This document shows positions 8,930 through 17,687 of a stretch of 64,000 nt of DNA, in pieces (within the stretch, counting starts at the first letter, position 1; every line of letters begins with the position of its first letter). The notes beneath the pieces are model-generated. The model ran no database searches and had not been told where the DNA came from. It was given only the letters and a program-made list of their open reading frames with translations. Made by a program: the position numbers and the translations under genes. Origin of the DNA: Rhizobium esperanzae (GTDB taxonomy: Bacteria; Pseudomonadota; Alphaproteobacteria; Rhizobiales; Rhizobiaceae); assembly GCF_002204185.1 (NCBI RefSeq), contig NZ_MXPU01000010.1, forward strand, positions 1 through 64,000, written 5' to 3'.

Positions 8930-9613
8930 TCACGCAGTGGTCGTGGCGCGTTTGCCACGCATGGGCAGAAACGGAACCACCCGGGGGACGCGCTCGGCAT
9001 ATGATCGGTAGTCTGGAAATGCCGCCCGGAGAACCGTCTCTTCGTTCATCATCCGGCGAAGTTGCAGGCACCAATGCACGATTCCGAGAAATACCGTCCA
9101 CGGAGAAAAGCTGAACAGGATCATCCCGATAACGAATATCTCCTCGGTCAGGTAGAGCGGGTGGCGGACAATGGAATATGGCCCCGTTGTGACCAGAGCT
9201 CTAGCACCCGGTGCTATGCTGAAACTGCGGCCGAGGATCGCAAGCATATATGCCGATGAAAGGCAGCCAATGATCATCAAAACCGTTGCGGTAAGACGCA
9301 CAGTATCTGGCAATACCATTGGCGGCGGCAGGAAGGCGATTAGCAGGAAGAGGAAGGTGCCTGCCATCGCCGTCAGGTATGGTTCAACGCCGCGCGCAGA
9401 CCGCACTTGGGGCATTCTCGTTAGGGTCACGACACACATCATGCCGATAAATAAGATCGCAGCGATCTCAGCTATTAGGAATACGACGCCCCTGGACGGA
9501 TAGTCGCCGGTCGTCATCATCCGTGCGATCTTCGTCCACACACCTAGTATTGAGTAGGAGCAGATTCCAATACGGCCGATAATGTCTGCAATAATCAAGT
9601 GTCGATTGCTCAT
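8930..9613 (-). CDS. Isoprenylcysteine carboxyl methyltransferase (ICMT)-like membrane protein
   Basis: A membrane protein of about 227 residues with several hydrophobic helices and the C-terminal ICMT/PEMT signature: ALVTTGPYSIVRHPLYLTEE, in which GPY..VRHP is the S-adenosylmethionine-binding motif, followed by RMMNEETVLRAAFPDYRSYA. In bacteria such proteins methylate lipids or unknown membrane substrates. The start is set at MSNRHLIIADIIG (9613); the frame is open 20 codons further up. It lies between the acyltransferase and another membrane protein on the same strand. The substrate is not predictable. Confidence 0.75.
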   Translation of the reverse strand: MSNRHLIIADIIGRIGICSYSILGVWTKIARMMTTGDYPSRGVVFLIAEIAAILFIGMMCVVTLTRMPQVRSARGVEPYLTAMAGTFLFLLIAFLPPPMVLPDTVRLTATVLMIIGCLSSAYMLAILGRSFSIAPGARALVTTGPYSIVRHPLYLTEEIFVIGMILFSFSPWTVFLGIVHWCLQLRRMMNEETVLRAAFPDYRSYAERVPRVVPFLPMRGKRATTTA

Positions 9614-9727
9614 TGGTACCCCCGGCGTTGTTTGAACGCATCTTCGCACGGTTGCGAGAAATGGCAATCGCAACTGATTAAATCGGTAAATACCAACTAT
9701 TGGGGATGTGACTTACACCGGCGTCCG

Positions 9728-10261
9728 TCAATGCAAGAACACGCGATGCTCCAGCAGCCGATCAATGCAGGCCCGGATCCGGATGCCTCGGATGATTTCG
9801 GCGTGAGTAGAAAGGCACGCGAGGGCGGCCAGGATGATCAACGCGGTTCCGAGGAGCGCGGTAGGCAACGGCAGTGACCAGTCGACATAACCGGGGAGTG
9901 ACGTCCCACTGCGACCTGCTTCAGCTGTGCTTGCAGCCGCATTGGCAAGCACCAACCCGATCAGCGCAATATGAGCATGAACGAAGCGTGCCCTAAGAAA
10001 CCGTTTCGGATGAAAAGAAAGATAGACGCCGAAAATCGCCATCGATGCAAACGCCCCGAGAAGCTCCCACGCCCCCATTCCCGCCACGCTAAGTAACATA
10101 AGGGGTAGGCGCAACACCGGCAGCAAAGTCAGGTAAAGCGCCCAAGCAAACGGGCGTGATGGATACGTCGCCAGCAGTAGCATGCTGGCGGCAAATACTG
10201 CGCCGATGGCATAGACCAAAGCAGGTCCGAGACGAACAACAGTCAGAACCAAGACACGCAT
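9728..10261 (-). CDS. Hypothetical multi-pass membrane protein
   Basis: About 177 residues, beginning MRVLVLTVVRLGPALVYAIG, with roughly five hydrophobic segments (for example YAIGAVFAASMLLLATYPS and AHIALIGLVLANAAASTAEA). The start at 10261 is chosen because AAGGAG lies 8 bases upstream of this ATG; the frame is open for 46 more codons. I do not recognise a family. It is on the same strand as the ICMT-like gene but separated from it by 114 bases. It is divergent from a small doubtful gene at 10417. Confidence 0.55.
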   Translation of the reverse strand: MRVLVLTVVRLGPALVYAIGAVFAASMLLLATYPSRPFAWALYLTLLPVLRLPLMLLSVAGMGAWELLGAFASMAIFGVYLSFHPKRFLRARFVHAHIALIGLVLANAAASTAEAGRSGTSLPGYVDWSLPLPTALLGTALIILAALACLSTHAEIIRGIRIRACIDRLLEHRVFLH

Positions 10262-10416
10262 TCGCTTTTCTCCTTCGGCAGGCATCGTGGTTCTGGGCAG
10301 AATATTCGCAGTTGCTTGAGCAGGGCTTACCGCTCGATCGGCGCCCGCATGAATGACTCCGGCTGCGGAGATTTGCAATCTTCTACAAAAGTTATCCACC
10401 TTAACGAGGCGATTTC

Positions 10417-10665
10417 ATGAACATCGACGACACGCCGCTGCGGCTGTTGCCGTCCGCCGCGTTAGGAACCTCATCGCGGCTTAACCTCAGCCACGCGGGC
10501 ACCCTAGCATTTCACATAAAGCGTGTAGGTCCGGACAGGGCGGCCGAGGCTATCTGTGCCGTTCTTGAAAAACATTCGCCGGCGCGCTCACGGGCACGCA
10601 TCTACTCGATACTCGCCAAAACCTCGGAGATAACCGAGAACTTCGTGGCCTGCCAGCGTCTGTAG
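10417..10665 (+). CDS. Small hypothetical protein (doubtful)
   Basis: An 82-residue frame beginning MNIDDTPLRLLPSAALG with a weak GAGG 10 bases before the ATG. The first 65 residues look protein-like (HIKRVGPDRAAEAICAVLEKHSP), while the last part is antisense to the end of the following minus-strand gene, overlapping it by 64 bases. No family is recognised. It could be the front of a gene truncated at its 3' side when the neighbouring gene arrived. Confidence is low. Confidence 0.3.
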   Translation: MNIDDTPLRLLPSAALGTSSRLNLSHAGTLAFHIKRVGPDRAAEAICAVLEKHSPARSRARIYSILAKTSEITENFVACQRL

Positions 10666-11423
10666 TCGAGCACGAGCTTCGCCGAAATCCAGCAATCCCC
10701 ACTCATTTGGGTAGCCTCCCATCCCAGCAGTCCTTGATTTTGCGCGGCCGCCAGCAATCTGCTGGCATGACTGCGGGAAATGACATATTCGGCCGCGGTC
10801 AATCGTGCCGAGACATCGCCCACCCAGGTGCGTTCACCTACGACCGGTGCCAGTGGCACACGCGACATGAGGTCGTGCAATATATTGCTTCCGGATTCGG
10901 ACCTTACGAACAGCGTAATGCTTTCGGGCGGGTTATACCAATCCGGATGGTTAAACAGCCGACGTGCAATACGCGGCTGAGCGCGATACAGAATTGTCTC
11001 ATCCGCCTCCGACCACCGACAGCGATCTCCCGCGTCCATGCCGTCGAGCGAACGAAGGTGCCCTTCGAACCATTGCCGGATCAAGGTTTCAGCATAGGCG
11101 CTCGCCTGTAACGGCTTGGCGCGCCGATCCGTCGTCTCCACCGGCTCGAATAATTTGTAATACGCCATCTCCTTCATATGTGCGACGACGGTGTTGTGGC
11201 TGGCGATGTGGTTCTCGACCAGAAATTTTGCGAGGTTGGAAGCGGTCACCGGTGGACAGGACGGGTTGAGTTTCCGCTCAAAATGCAATGCCAACGCCGC
11301 CTGGCTGAGCAGCCACTTCTGCAGATCGGCAACATAACGCACTATTCTCGGCGCTCTGCGATGGATTGCCAGTAGCTCGGAGGCGGATTCACGCAGAGCT
11401 GCGGCAAAAGCGGCGTCCGTCAT
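10602..11423 (-). CDS. Hypothetical protein with winged-helix-like segments
   Basis: About 273 residues starting MTDAAFAAALRESASELL (an upstream start at 11489 is also possible). Two segments look like winged-helix recognition regions: TASNLAKFLVENHIASHNTV followed by HMKEMAYYKLFEP, and about 130 residues later RLTAAEYVISRSHASRLLAA followed by QNQGLLGWE. This suggests two MarR-like DNA-binding domains in one chain. No close family is recognised. It reads towards the membrane-protein genes of the accessory stretch and may regulate them, which is inference from position only. Confidence 0.55.
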   Translation of the reverse strand: MTDAAFAAALRESASELLAIHRRAPRIVRYVADLQKWLLSQAALALHFERKLNPSCPPVTASNLAKFLVENHIASHNTVVAHMKEMAYYKLFEPVETTDRRAKPLQASAYAETLIRQWFEGHLRSLDGMDAGDRCRWSEADETILYRAQPRIARRLFNHPDWYNPPESITLFVRSESGSNILHDLMSRVPLAPVVGERTWVGDVSARLTAAEYVISRSHASRLLAAAQNQGLLGWEATQMSGDCWISAKLVLDYRRWQATKFSVISEVLASIE

Positions 11424-11716
11424 GAGATCTTCAACACTGTAGCTACGGCATCTATTCTGCAGTGAGGCTGAACGTAAAGGTATCGACATTTAAAACCGAA
11501 GTGTAAGCGATGCTGGTTCGGGATAATAAAAATAGCGAATAGACAAATGTCACTGCTAGGCCAGCGACTGGCCGACTTTATCGAAAATTTGCGTACAATT
11601 CGAGCAGGCTTTTGTTGCAGATGCTTGCTCCAAAAGCTTTGACTGGAGGTCTCTTTCGGCCGAAACAAAGGGCGCTGTCGGCCGGGTTCTTCATGGAGAA
11701 CTGCAGCCCCGCTCTC

Positions 11717-12898
11717 TCAGGATCGGCGATTGAATGTTGCGAGCATCGCCGCGCCGACCAGACCGGACAGCAGAGACCCAAGCAGGATGCCCATCTTCAC
11801 ATGGTCCTGGACGTCGGGATCGTTGAATGCAAGCAGCCCGATGAAAAGGCTCATCGTGAAGCCAATGCCGCAGAGGGCGGCCACACCGGTCATCTGCCCC
11901 CAGCTCGCCTTGGCTGGAAGGTCGGCGAGACCGATTTTGACGAGCAGGAAGACCGTGCTGAGAACGCCGACCAGTTTTCCAAGCAAAAGTCCTGCCGCCA
12001 CGCCGAGGGTCAATGGCTCGGTCAGCGTGGCAGCCGAGACGCCGGAGAAGGAGACGCCGGCATTGGCAAAGCCGAAGATCGGAACGACGATGAATGCGAC
12101 GGGCTTCTGTAGGATGTGCTCGAGATGGTGCAACGGCGACTGCTCGTGGCTTGCCTCGCGCGTTCCCGGCGTTGCCTTCAACGGAATCGTCAGTGCGAGA
12201 AGAACGCCGGCCAATGTCGCGTGGATTCCGGATGCGAAGACGAGCACCCAGAGCACGGCGCCGAGCAGCAGATACGGCCACAGCTTCAGAATCCTGGCCC
12301 GGTTCATGCCATAGAGCGCGGCGAGCACCGCCGCAGCCGCTGCGAGCGCCAGCACGTTGAGATCGCTCGTGTAGAACAGCGCAATGATCACGACGGCCCC
12401 CAGGTCATCGATGATCGCCAGTGCCGCCAGGAAGATCTTCAACGAGGCAGGCACGCGCGGGCCGAACAGGGAGATGACGCCCAGGGCGAATGCGATGTCC
12501 GTCGCCGTCGGGATCGCCCAGCCACGCAGGGCGGCCGGGTTTTCCCGGTTGAACAGGATGTAGAAGAGGGCGGGGAAGAGCATGCCTCCCAGTGCCGCCG
12601 CACCCGGCAGAATGCGGCGACTCCAGCTGGAGAGCTGGCCGTCCAGCATTTCGCGCTTGATCTCGAGCCCGACGAGAAGAAAGAACAGCGCCATCAGCGC
12701 GTCATTGATCCAGTGCAGCAGGCTGAGCGGCCCTAGATAGATATGAAGAGCGTGGAAGTAACCCTCTGCAAGCGGTGAGTTCGCCGTCACGATTGCCGCC
12801 AAGGCGACTGCCATCAGCACCAGACCGCCTGACGCTTCGCTATCGAGGAACTGGCGAAGGGTGGATCGGATGAGACCTGGAGAGATAGGCTGCGACAC
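11717..12898 (-). CDS. nhaA: Na+/H+ antiporter NhaA
   Basis: NhaA exports Na+ (or Li+) in exchange for protons and protects against salt and alkaline stress; it sits in the inner membrane with 12 helices. The 393-residue length is normal. Diagnostic blocks are [20 protein letters not shown] (about 68-87) and, further on, [14 protein letters not shown] and [15 protein letters not shown] with the adjacent Asp pair that binds Na+ and protons. It lies downstream of the cupin/NAT/YceI operon on the same strand but 174 bases away and behind a hairpin, so it is probably transcribed separately. Confidence 0.96.
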   Translation of the reverse strand: MSQPISPGLIRSTLRQFLDSEASGGLVLMAVALAAIVTANSPLAEGYFHALHIYLGPLSLLHWINDALMALFFLLVGLEIKREMLDGQLSSWSRRILPGAAALGGMLFPALFYILFNRENPAALRGWAIPTATDIAFALGVISLFGPRVPASLKIFLAALAIIDDLGAVVIIALFYTSDLNVLALAAAAAVLAALYGMNRARILKLWPYLLLGAVLWVLVFASGIHATLAGVLLALTIPLKATPGTREASHEQSPLHHLEHILQKPVAFIVVPIFGFANAGVSFSGVSAATLTEPLTLGVAAGLLLGKLVGVLSTVFLLVKIGLADLPAKASWGQMTGVAALCGIGFTMSLFIGLLAFNDPDVQDHVKMGILLGSLLSGLVGAAMLATFNRRS

Positions 12899-13038
12899 CG
12901 GTCAGCGCTCCCTGTGTTTTGGAAGGTTGATCTTCAGTCTCCGTCGATTTCGGGAAAGCCCGTGGCGCACGCAGCACACGCCATCCCTGCAAGATAAAGG
13001 GGTCGCATCGCCATTTCCAGCGAAATCGGCAAAGAGGC

Positions 13039-13057
13039 GCAGGTCCGTTGGACCTGC
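13039..13057 (-). terminator. Hairpin after the yceI gene
   Basis: GCAGGTCC (13039-13046) and GGACCTGC (13050-13057) form a perfect 8-bp stem with a 3-base loop, 15 bases after the yceI stop on the minus strand. The following sequence (CTCTTTGCC) is only weakly T-rich. It probably ends the cupin/NAT/YceI message and separates it from nhaA. Confidence 0.45.
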
Positions 13058-13072
13058 CGCTCGCTTCGCTTC

Positions 13073-13690
13073 TCACTGGAACGCGTAGTCGGCGGGCACC
13101 ATCTGGGTTTCGATGGCGAAGGTGACCTCATCCCCGAGCTCGGGAATTGCGAAGTCCAGCCCCCATTCGCTCCGCTTGATGCTGCCCCTCGCCGAGAAGC
13201 CGATTTTCGGGACGCCCATCATCGGGTGCTTGGCCATCGAGCCGTTGAAGGTGACATCGAGCGTTGCCGGATGCGTCTCGCCGCGAAAGGTCAGCAAGCC
13301 TTCGACGGTGCCGGTTTTCTCGCCCGTGATCTGGATGGCCCTGGAGACGAAGGTGATCGGCTTGGCGGCGAGGAACGTCTTGTCGCCGCCGATCTCGGCA
13401 TCGAAGTCGACCTTCTCAGGCCAGGGATAGTCGGTGCGGACCGAAAGCGGATCGATCGTGACCGACAGGGCGGAGGTCTCCGGCCGTTCCGGCTTCCAGT
13501 CGAGCCGTGCGTCGACCCTGGTGAAGCGCGCGGTGTAATGCGACAGGCCGGAGTGGTTGAAGGACCAGTTGAAGCTCGAATGCGAGGGGTCGGTCTTGTA
13601 GGCCCCGCCGGGCGCCGGGTCGTCGGCAGCGGCGAGGGCGGTGGCCGCGCTCAGGGCAAGAGCGAGCAGAAATGCAGGGATGCGCAGCAT
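13073..13690 (-). CDS. YceI family periplasmic protein
   Basis: A 205-residue protein with a clear signal peptide (MLRIPAFLLALALSAATALA, cleavage near ALAAAD) and a YceI lipocalin-like beta-barrel: YKTDPSHSSFNWSFNHSGLS near the mature N terminus and FRGETHPATLDVTF in the second half. YceI proteins bind amphiphilic or isoprenoid molecules in the periplasm; the ligand here is unknown. The start at 13690 is chosen because it begins the signal peptide; the frame is open further up inside the preceding gene. It is last in the cupin-NAT-yceI operon. Confidence 0.88.
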   Translation of the reverse strand: MLRIPAFLLALALSAATALAAADDPAPGGAYKTDPSHSSFNWSFNHSGLSHYTARFTRVDARLDWKPERPETSALSVTIDPLSVRTDYPWPEKVDFDAEIGGDKTFLAAKPITFVSRAIQITGEKTGTVEGLLTFRGETHPATLDVTFNGSMAKHPMMGVPKIGFSARGSIKRSEWGLDFAIPELGDEVTFAIETQMVPADYAFQ

Positions 13691-13725
13691 GGATATGTCC
13701 TTGAGTCTGGAATGATGAGGCCGGC

Positions 13726-14571
13726 TCAGGCCGCCTTGTCGCGGGTGAGGGACTGGAGGCGCTTCCAGACTTTTGCCGGCTGAGGAATGTCGAGGTCGAA
13801 CACGGTTTCGAACGTGTCGGCGAGATGATCCGCGCTGGTGATGCGCTGCTCGCTGAGGCTGTTTGCGGTTACGCGGCGCAGGCAGTCGTTCTGCAGCGCG
13901 ACATAGCCGTCTGCCGTGTGTCGCAGGACGATGAGCGCATTGGTGAAGGGGGAGGCGGGATCCTGCATCAGCCAGCCATGGGTTGCGACCATGGCGGCCT
14001 CGTCGCTGTGGTCGGGCTTGAAATCGAAGCTCTTGGCAATGCCATGCATGTGATTGTTGAAACGCATCCAGCCGCCATCCGCCGGCATGATCGAGAAGTC
14101 GAAGCCGCGCTGGCTGATCGGCCCGACGGCAAGCGGCACCGGCTCGATGATGGCATCCGCCACGCCGACTTCGGCAAGATAGGAACGGTCGAGATCGACG
14201 CGCAGGGTGAGGTGATTGCCAATGGCGATGTCGCCGAGCTTTTCCCGCTGGACGCCGCCGCAAAGGCGGGTCACGCGAAAGCCGAGCGCCGTAAGCGCGG
14301 CGCCGAAGAGGCCGTTCATCTCGTAGCACCAGCCACCGCGCCGTCCCTCGACCATCTTGACGAAGGCCGCGGCCGGCGTGATCGCGGAGGGCCATCCCAT
14401 GAAGGCATCGAGCGCTTCAAAGGTGAAGGTCATGAGATGGGCGCGGTGAAGCTGGGACAGGGTGTCGATACTGACACGCAGCGGCTGCTCGAGCCCGATC
14501 CGGGCCAGATAGGCATCGAGCTGCGTTGTTGTCAGGGTCATTGCGTTTTCGTTCGAAGGCACGTGTGTCAT
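13726..14571 (-). CDS. Arylamine N-acetyltransferase-like protein
   Basis: A 281-residue NAT-family protein; NATs move an acetyl group from acetyl-CoA to arylamines or hydrazines through a Cys-His-Asp triad. The catalytic Cys is Cys82 in GRRGGWCYEMNGLF and the His is His120 in GNHLTLRVDL. The third residue is unusual: where the family has YLADVGFG, this protein reads YLAEVGVA, so the Asp is Glu134 and the following Phe-Gly is lost. It may therefore act differently from a standard NAT. The start at 14571 has AAGGAGACCGAAGG directly upstream. Middle gene of a three-gene operon. Confidence 0.85.
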   Translation of the reverse strand: MTHVPSNENAMTLTTTQLDAYLARIGLEQPLRVSIDTLSQLHRAHLMTFTFEALDAFMGWPSAITPAAAFVKMVEGRRGGWCYEMNGLFGAALTALGFRVTRLCGGVQREKLGDIAIGNHLTLRVDLDRSYLAEVGVADAIIEPVPLAVGPISQRGFDFSIMPADGGWMRFNNHMHGIAKSFDFKPDHSDEAAMVATHGWLMQDPASPFTNALIVLRHTADGYVALQNDCLRRVTANSLSEQRITSADHLADTFETVFDLDIPQPAKVWKRLQSLTRDKAA

Positions 14572-14628
14572 CCTTCGGTCTCCTTTCGATGGACCGTTGT
14601 CCGGGTTTCGGTTGTCTGTTTGGGTGGT

Positions 14629-15090
14629 TCAGGCGACTTTGCGGTCGCCCTCGGGCAGGAAGGTCAGGCCGAAGCCCCTGGCGACCGAGGCGATCTGCTC
14701 GGGCGTTTCGGGCCTGGAGAGCTCGACGATCGGAAAGAAGCTTTCGAATCCGCCCGGTGTCACGACGACCATGAGGTGGCCCTCCGTCTTTCCGACATTG
14801 CGGAAGCGGTGCGGCACGCCGCGCGGCAGCGCGATGCAGCCGCCTTCGGTCAGTTCGATATAGTCGCCGGCGCACCAGAAGCCGAAGCGGCCGGCAAGGA
14901 CGCGGAAGAACTCGTCCTCGCGCTCGTGCACATGCAGAGGCGGTCCTTCGCCGGCCGGCACGAAGGCCTCGAACATGCCGAGAGAACCGCCGGTACTGGC
15001 GGCCATCATGCGAATGACATGCGTGCCGAATGCCATTGCCAGCGTCCCACACCCGGACGGCGAGACCGCAGCTTGGGTGAATGTCGTCAT
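14629..15090 (-). CDS. Cupin domain protein
   Basis: A 153-residue single-domain cupin. The first metal-binding motif is visible as PPLHVHEREDEFFRVLAGRF (about 50-69: two His, then Glu) and the second as GVPHRFRNVGKTEGHLMVV (about 91-109). Such proteins range from dioxygenases to sugar isomerases and ligand sensors, so no reaction can be assigned. The closing part (ETPEQIASVARGFGLTFLP) resembles quercetinase-like or unknown cupins. It is first in the cupin-NAT-yceI operon, divergent from the LysR gene 99 bases away, which suggests LysR control. Confidence 0.85.
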   Translation of the reverse strand: MTTFTQAAVSPSGCGTLAMAFGTHVIRMMAASTGGSLGMFEAFVPAGEGPPLHVHEREDEFFRVLAGRFGFWCAGDYIELTEGGCIALPRGVPHRFRNVGKTEGHLMVVVTPGGFESFFPIVELSRPETPEQIASVARGFGLTFLPEGDRKVA

Positions 15091-15134
15091 GTCGGGTCTC
15101 CTTTGCTTGAGTACACCCCACCGATTACTTTGCG

Positions 15135-15155
15135 CCCTCTCCCATGATAAGAGGG
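15135..15155. promoter_or_regulatory. Inverted repeat in the LysR/cupin intergenic region
   Basis: CCCTCT (15135-15140) and AGAGGG (15150-15155) are inverted repeats with a 9-base spacer, in the 99 bases between divergent lysR and cupin genes. LysR regulators usually bind partly palindromic boxes in exactly such divergent spaces. The repeat is seen directly; binding by this LysR protein is inference. Confidence 0.4.
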
Positions 15156-15189
15156 ATAAACCGACATCATTGTATGGATAATTGCACTC

Positions 15190-16083
15190 ATGAAAACGCT
15201 TGATCCGCTTGACGGGATTGCCGCATTTCTAACGGTTTCCACGCATCTGAGCTTCACGAAGGCGGCCGAGGAACTGAGCATGGCGCGGGCGACGGTCGGC
15301 GCCCAAGTCAGGCAACTCGAGGATCGCCTCGGCATCCGCCTCTTTCAAAGATCGACGCGCAAGGTCGCCCTGACGGAGGCCGGGGCCGCTTACAGGCAGG
15401 CGCTTTCGGGAATCCTGCCGCAGATAAGAGAGGCCGAACGGGCCGCAATCTCGTTTCAGAAGGAAGCTGTCGGGCGATTGCGGGTGTCGGCGCCCCCCGA
15501 CCTCGGGCACTTCGTGATCGTGCCGGCAGTTTCGGAGTTCCTCAAACTCAACCCGGCTGTGTCAGTCGAACTCGACCTGTCACATCGGCCGGTGAACTTG
15601 GTCGAGGATGGCTTCGACCTTGCAATTCGAGGCCGCCTTGAGGTCGATATCAATCTCATCACCCGACAACTGGCGACATCGTCAATCGTGATTTCCGCTT
15701 CACCGGCCTATATTGCCGAACACGGGGTGCCAATGACGCCGCATGACCTCGTTCACCACGCCTGCCTCCACTTCGCCGAACTAAGATGGGGGCGGATTTG
15801 GCCGTTCAGCAGGGACGGTGAGGAGTTTCGCATTCCCATCGTGCCCCGCCTGGAGCTTAATCATAGTCTTGGTCTTCGCGACGCCGCCGTGCTGGGACTC
15901 GGCATAGTCCTTCTGCCCGACTTTGTCGTCGGGGAAGACCTCAGGCAGGGCCGGTTGGTCCGTCTTCTCCCCGATTGGGATATCAGCACGATACAGTTAC
16001 AGGCAGTCTATCCGGCCAATCGCCATATCGCGGTAAAGGTCCGACGCTTCGTCTCGTTCCTGGCAGGCAAACTGCGACCATAG
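15190..16083 (+). CDS. LysR family transcriptional regulator
   Basis: A 297-residue LysR regulator. The winged helix-turn-helix occupies about residues 10-65 (FLTVSTHLSFTKAAEELSMA, then QLEDRLGIRLFQRSTRKVAL), followed by a LysR substrate-binding domain from about residue 90 (RLRVSAPPDLGHFVIVPAVS). It belongs to the large AaeR/DmlR/PtxR-like branch. It is divergent from the cupin-NAT-yceI operon, which is its most likely target. The inducer is unknown. Start at ATG 15190. Confidence 0.93.
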   Translation: MKTLDPLDGIAAFLTVSTHLSFTKAAEELSMARATVGAQVRQLEDRLGIRLFQRSTRKVALTEAGAAYRQALSGILPQIREAERAAISFQKEAVGRLRVSAPPDLGHFVIVPAVSEFLKLNPAVSVELDLSHRPVNLVEDGFDLAIRGRLEVDINLITRQLATSSIVISASPAYIAEHGVPMTPHDLVHHACLHFAELRWGRIWPFSRDGEEFRIPIVPRLELNHSLGLRDAAVLGLGIVLLPDFVVGEDLRQGRLVRLLPDWDISTIQLQAVYPANRHIAVKVRRFVSFLAGKLRP

Positions 16084-16448
16084 ACGAAGTCCCAAATCGG
16101 ATCGGAAAACGCGGGCGGCGAAGGTTTGATCGGGGCTGCGGCAGCAGGTGGACAGACGATCAAGGTCAGTCATGAGCCTTGTGCGCCGATTGGGCGCTGG
16201 AGGCGGAAGGGCCGCTGGTCCTTGAAGCCGTCGCAGGTGAATACCCATAAGCTGAGTGCGGCGAAATCCTCCAGTGGCGCCTGCGCCAACGAGCACCGCC
16301 ACTCTCCTATGAACAAAACCGTACCGTCGTGCGAAGGCCGATCACCAATTCGTGTTCGCCATGCCTGTAACAAGCGGCATCGTCGGCTCGAAAGAGGGAT
16401 TACGCGGCCGATGACCGGTACGCGGATCTTTGCAAGAGGAGACCATCC
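16084..16448. other. Gene-free stretch between lysR and the bufferin operon
   Basis: About 365 bases without a convincing gene. Frames on both strands are Arg/Pro-rich, lack homology I recognise, and overlap one another. The last 100 bases before 16449 must hold the promoter of the bufferin-type operon, but I do not see a clear -35/-10 pair. AAGAGGAG ahead of the ATG at 16449 is a good ribosome binding site. Confidence 0.5.
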
Positions 16449-16736
16449 ATGAACCGTTCCACTCTCACCCTCGCCCTCGCAGGCTCGCTCGCCACTGCGA
16501 TTTCATCCGCTGCCTTCGCCGCGCCTCTGCCGGCGGAGAAAATGGTGGGCAACGAGAAATGCTATGGCATCGCCCTCAAGGGCCATAATGATTGTGCCGC
16601 CGGTGCCGGCACGACCTGCGCGGGGACATCGACGATGGATTATCAGGGGAACGCCTGGAAGGCCGTCCCCGCTGGCACCTGCACCAGCATGAATGTCAAC
16701 GGGCACATGGGTAAGCTCGAGCCGACCAAAGGCTGA
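16449..16736 (+). CDS. bufA: Bufferin-type metallophore precursor (DUF2282)
   Basis: A 95-residue precursor with a Sec signal peptide ([20 protein letters not shown], cleavage near AFAAPL) and a short mature part with four cysteines: Cys38 in EKCYGIA, Cys49 in NDCAAG, Cys57 in TTCAGTS and Cys78 in AGTCTSM. This is the BufA1/DUF2282 pattern. Family members are reported to be ribosomally made copper-binding peptides whose core cysteines are modified by a DUF692 (MNIO) enzyme. It is the first gene of a four-gene operon with DUF692, DUF2063 and DoxX, the standard set. Copper buffering is inferred from the family. Confidence 0.9.
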   Translation: MNRSTLTLALAGSLATAISSAAFAAPLPAEKMVGNEKCYGIALKGHNDCAAGAGTTCAGTSTMDYQGNAWKAVPAGTCTSMNVNGHMGKLEPTKG

Positions 16737-16799
16737 CAACGAAAGCGGAGGTCCGATGCCCGGGCCTCCGTGCTTTTCTGCTAAACCGGGAGAACCGCG

Positions 16800-17687
16800 A
16801 TGACCGCTTCAGCAACCCGACCCGTCTCCCTGCCTGCGCGGGCCGGCCTGGGCCTTAAAGCCGAGCACTACCAGACTATTCTGGCCGATCTGCCGGATGT
16901 CGGCTTCTTTGAGATCCATGCCGAGAACTACATGGGCGCAGGTGGGCCGCCGCATCGCTATCTCCAAGCCATCACGGAGCACTATCCGCTTTCGCTGCAC
17001 GGCGTCGGTCTATCGATCGGCGCGGCGCGCGGGCTCGACAAGGCGCATCTGACGCGGCTTCGCAGCTTGCTCGACCGCTATCGGCCGCAGAGTTTTTCCG
17101 AACATCTGGCCTGGTCGACCCATGACACGGGATTTCTCAACGATTTGTTGCCGCTACCCTACACGGAAGAAACGCTGGCACGCGTCGTCGACCATGTCGA
17201 TGAAACGCAACAGGCGCTCGGGCGGCAACTGCTGCTGGAAAACCCTTCCACCTATATGCTGTTCGCCGAGAGTACGATCGATGAAGTGGATTTTCTGGCG
17301 CTGATCGCGCAGCGGGCCGGCTGTGGCCTTCTGCTCGACGTCAACAATGTGATGGTCTCGGCGGTGAACCACCGGCTCGATGCCGCCACTTATATAGATC
17401 GTTTTCCGGTCGAGTTCGTCGGCGAGATTCACCTTGCGGGTTACGACGAAACCGTCGACCCCGCCGGCGATCGGCTGCTGATTGACGCGCATGCGACGGC
17501 CGTGAAGAGCGACGTGTTGGCGCTCTACAAACATACCCTCGCGCGCACCGGCTCACTTCCGACGCTGATCGAATGGGACAATAATGTTCCGGATTTCGCC
17601 ACATTGTATTCAGAGGCCAAACGCGCGGATGCAATGCTCGCCGCCGAAACCTTTCGCCGCGGCGGGCGCCGGATCCGGGCGGCGTGA
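16800..17687 (+). CDS. bufB: DUF692 multinuclear iron oxidase (MNIO), bufferin maturase
   Basis: A 295-residue TIM-barrel DUF692 protein. MNIO enzymes use two or three iron ions and oxygen to modify peptide cysteines, here presumably those of the upstream DUF2282 precursor. Iron-ligand blocks are visible in order: EIHAENYMG (about 38-46), [50 protein letters not shown] and LIEWDNNVP. No signal peptide, so it works in the cytoplasm before export of the precursor. It lies 63 bases after bufA and overlaps the next gene start by GTGA. Confidence 0.92.
   Translation: MTASATRPVSLPARAGLGLKAEHYQTILADLPDVGFFEIHAENYMGAGGPPHRYLQAITEHYPLSLHGVGLSIGAARGLDKAHLTRLRSLLDRYRPQSFSEHLAWSTHDTGFLNDLLPLPYTEETLARVVDHVDETQQALGRQLLLENPSTYMLFAESTIDEVDFLALIAQRAGCGLLLDVNNVMVSAVNHRLDAATYIDRFPVEFVGEIHLAGYDETVDPAGDRLLIDAHATAVKSDVLALYKHTLARTGSLPTLIEWDNNVPDFATLYSEAKRADAMLAAETFRRGGRRIRAA

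Noticed and set aside
6710..11716. A repeated 3' end of tRNA-Phe that would mark an attachment site
   Set aside because: I looked for a second GGTTCGATTCC/CCTGGGC-type stretch downstream and found none; island status therefore rests on gene content only.
16126..16452. A 108-residue frame just before the bufferin precursor
   Set aside because: Arg/Ser-rich, no ribosome binding site, overlaps competing frames on the other strand and runs into the bufA start; treated as non-coding.
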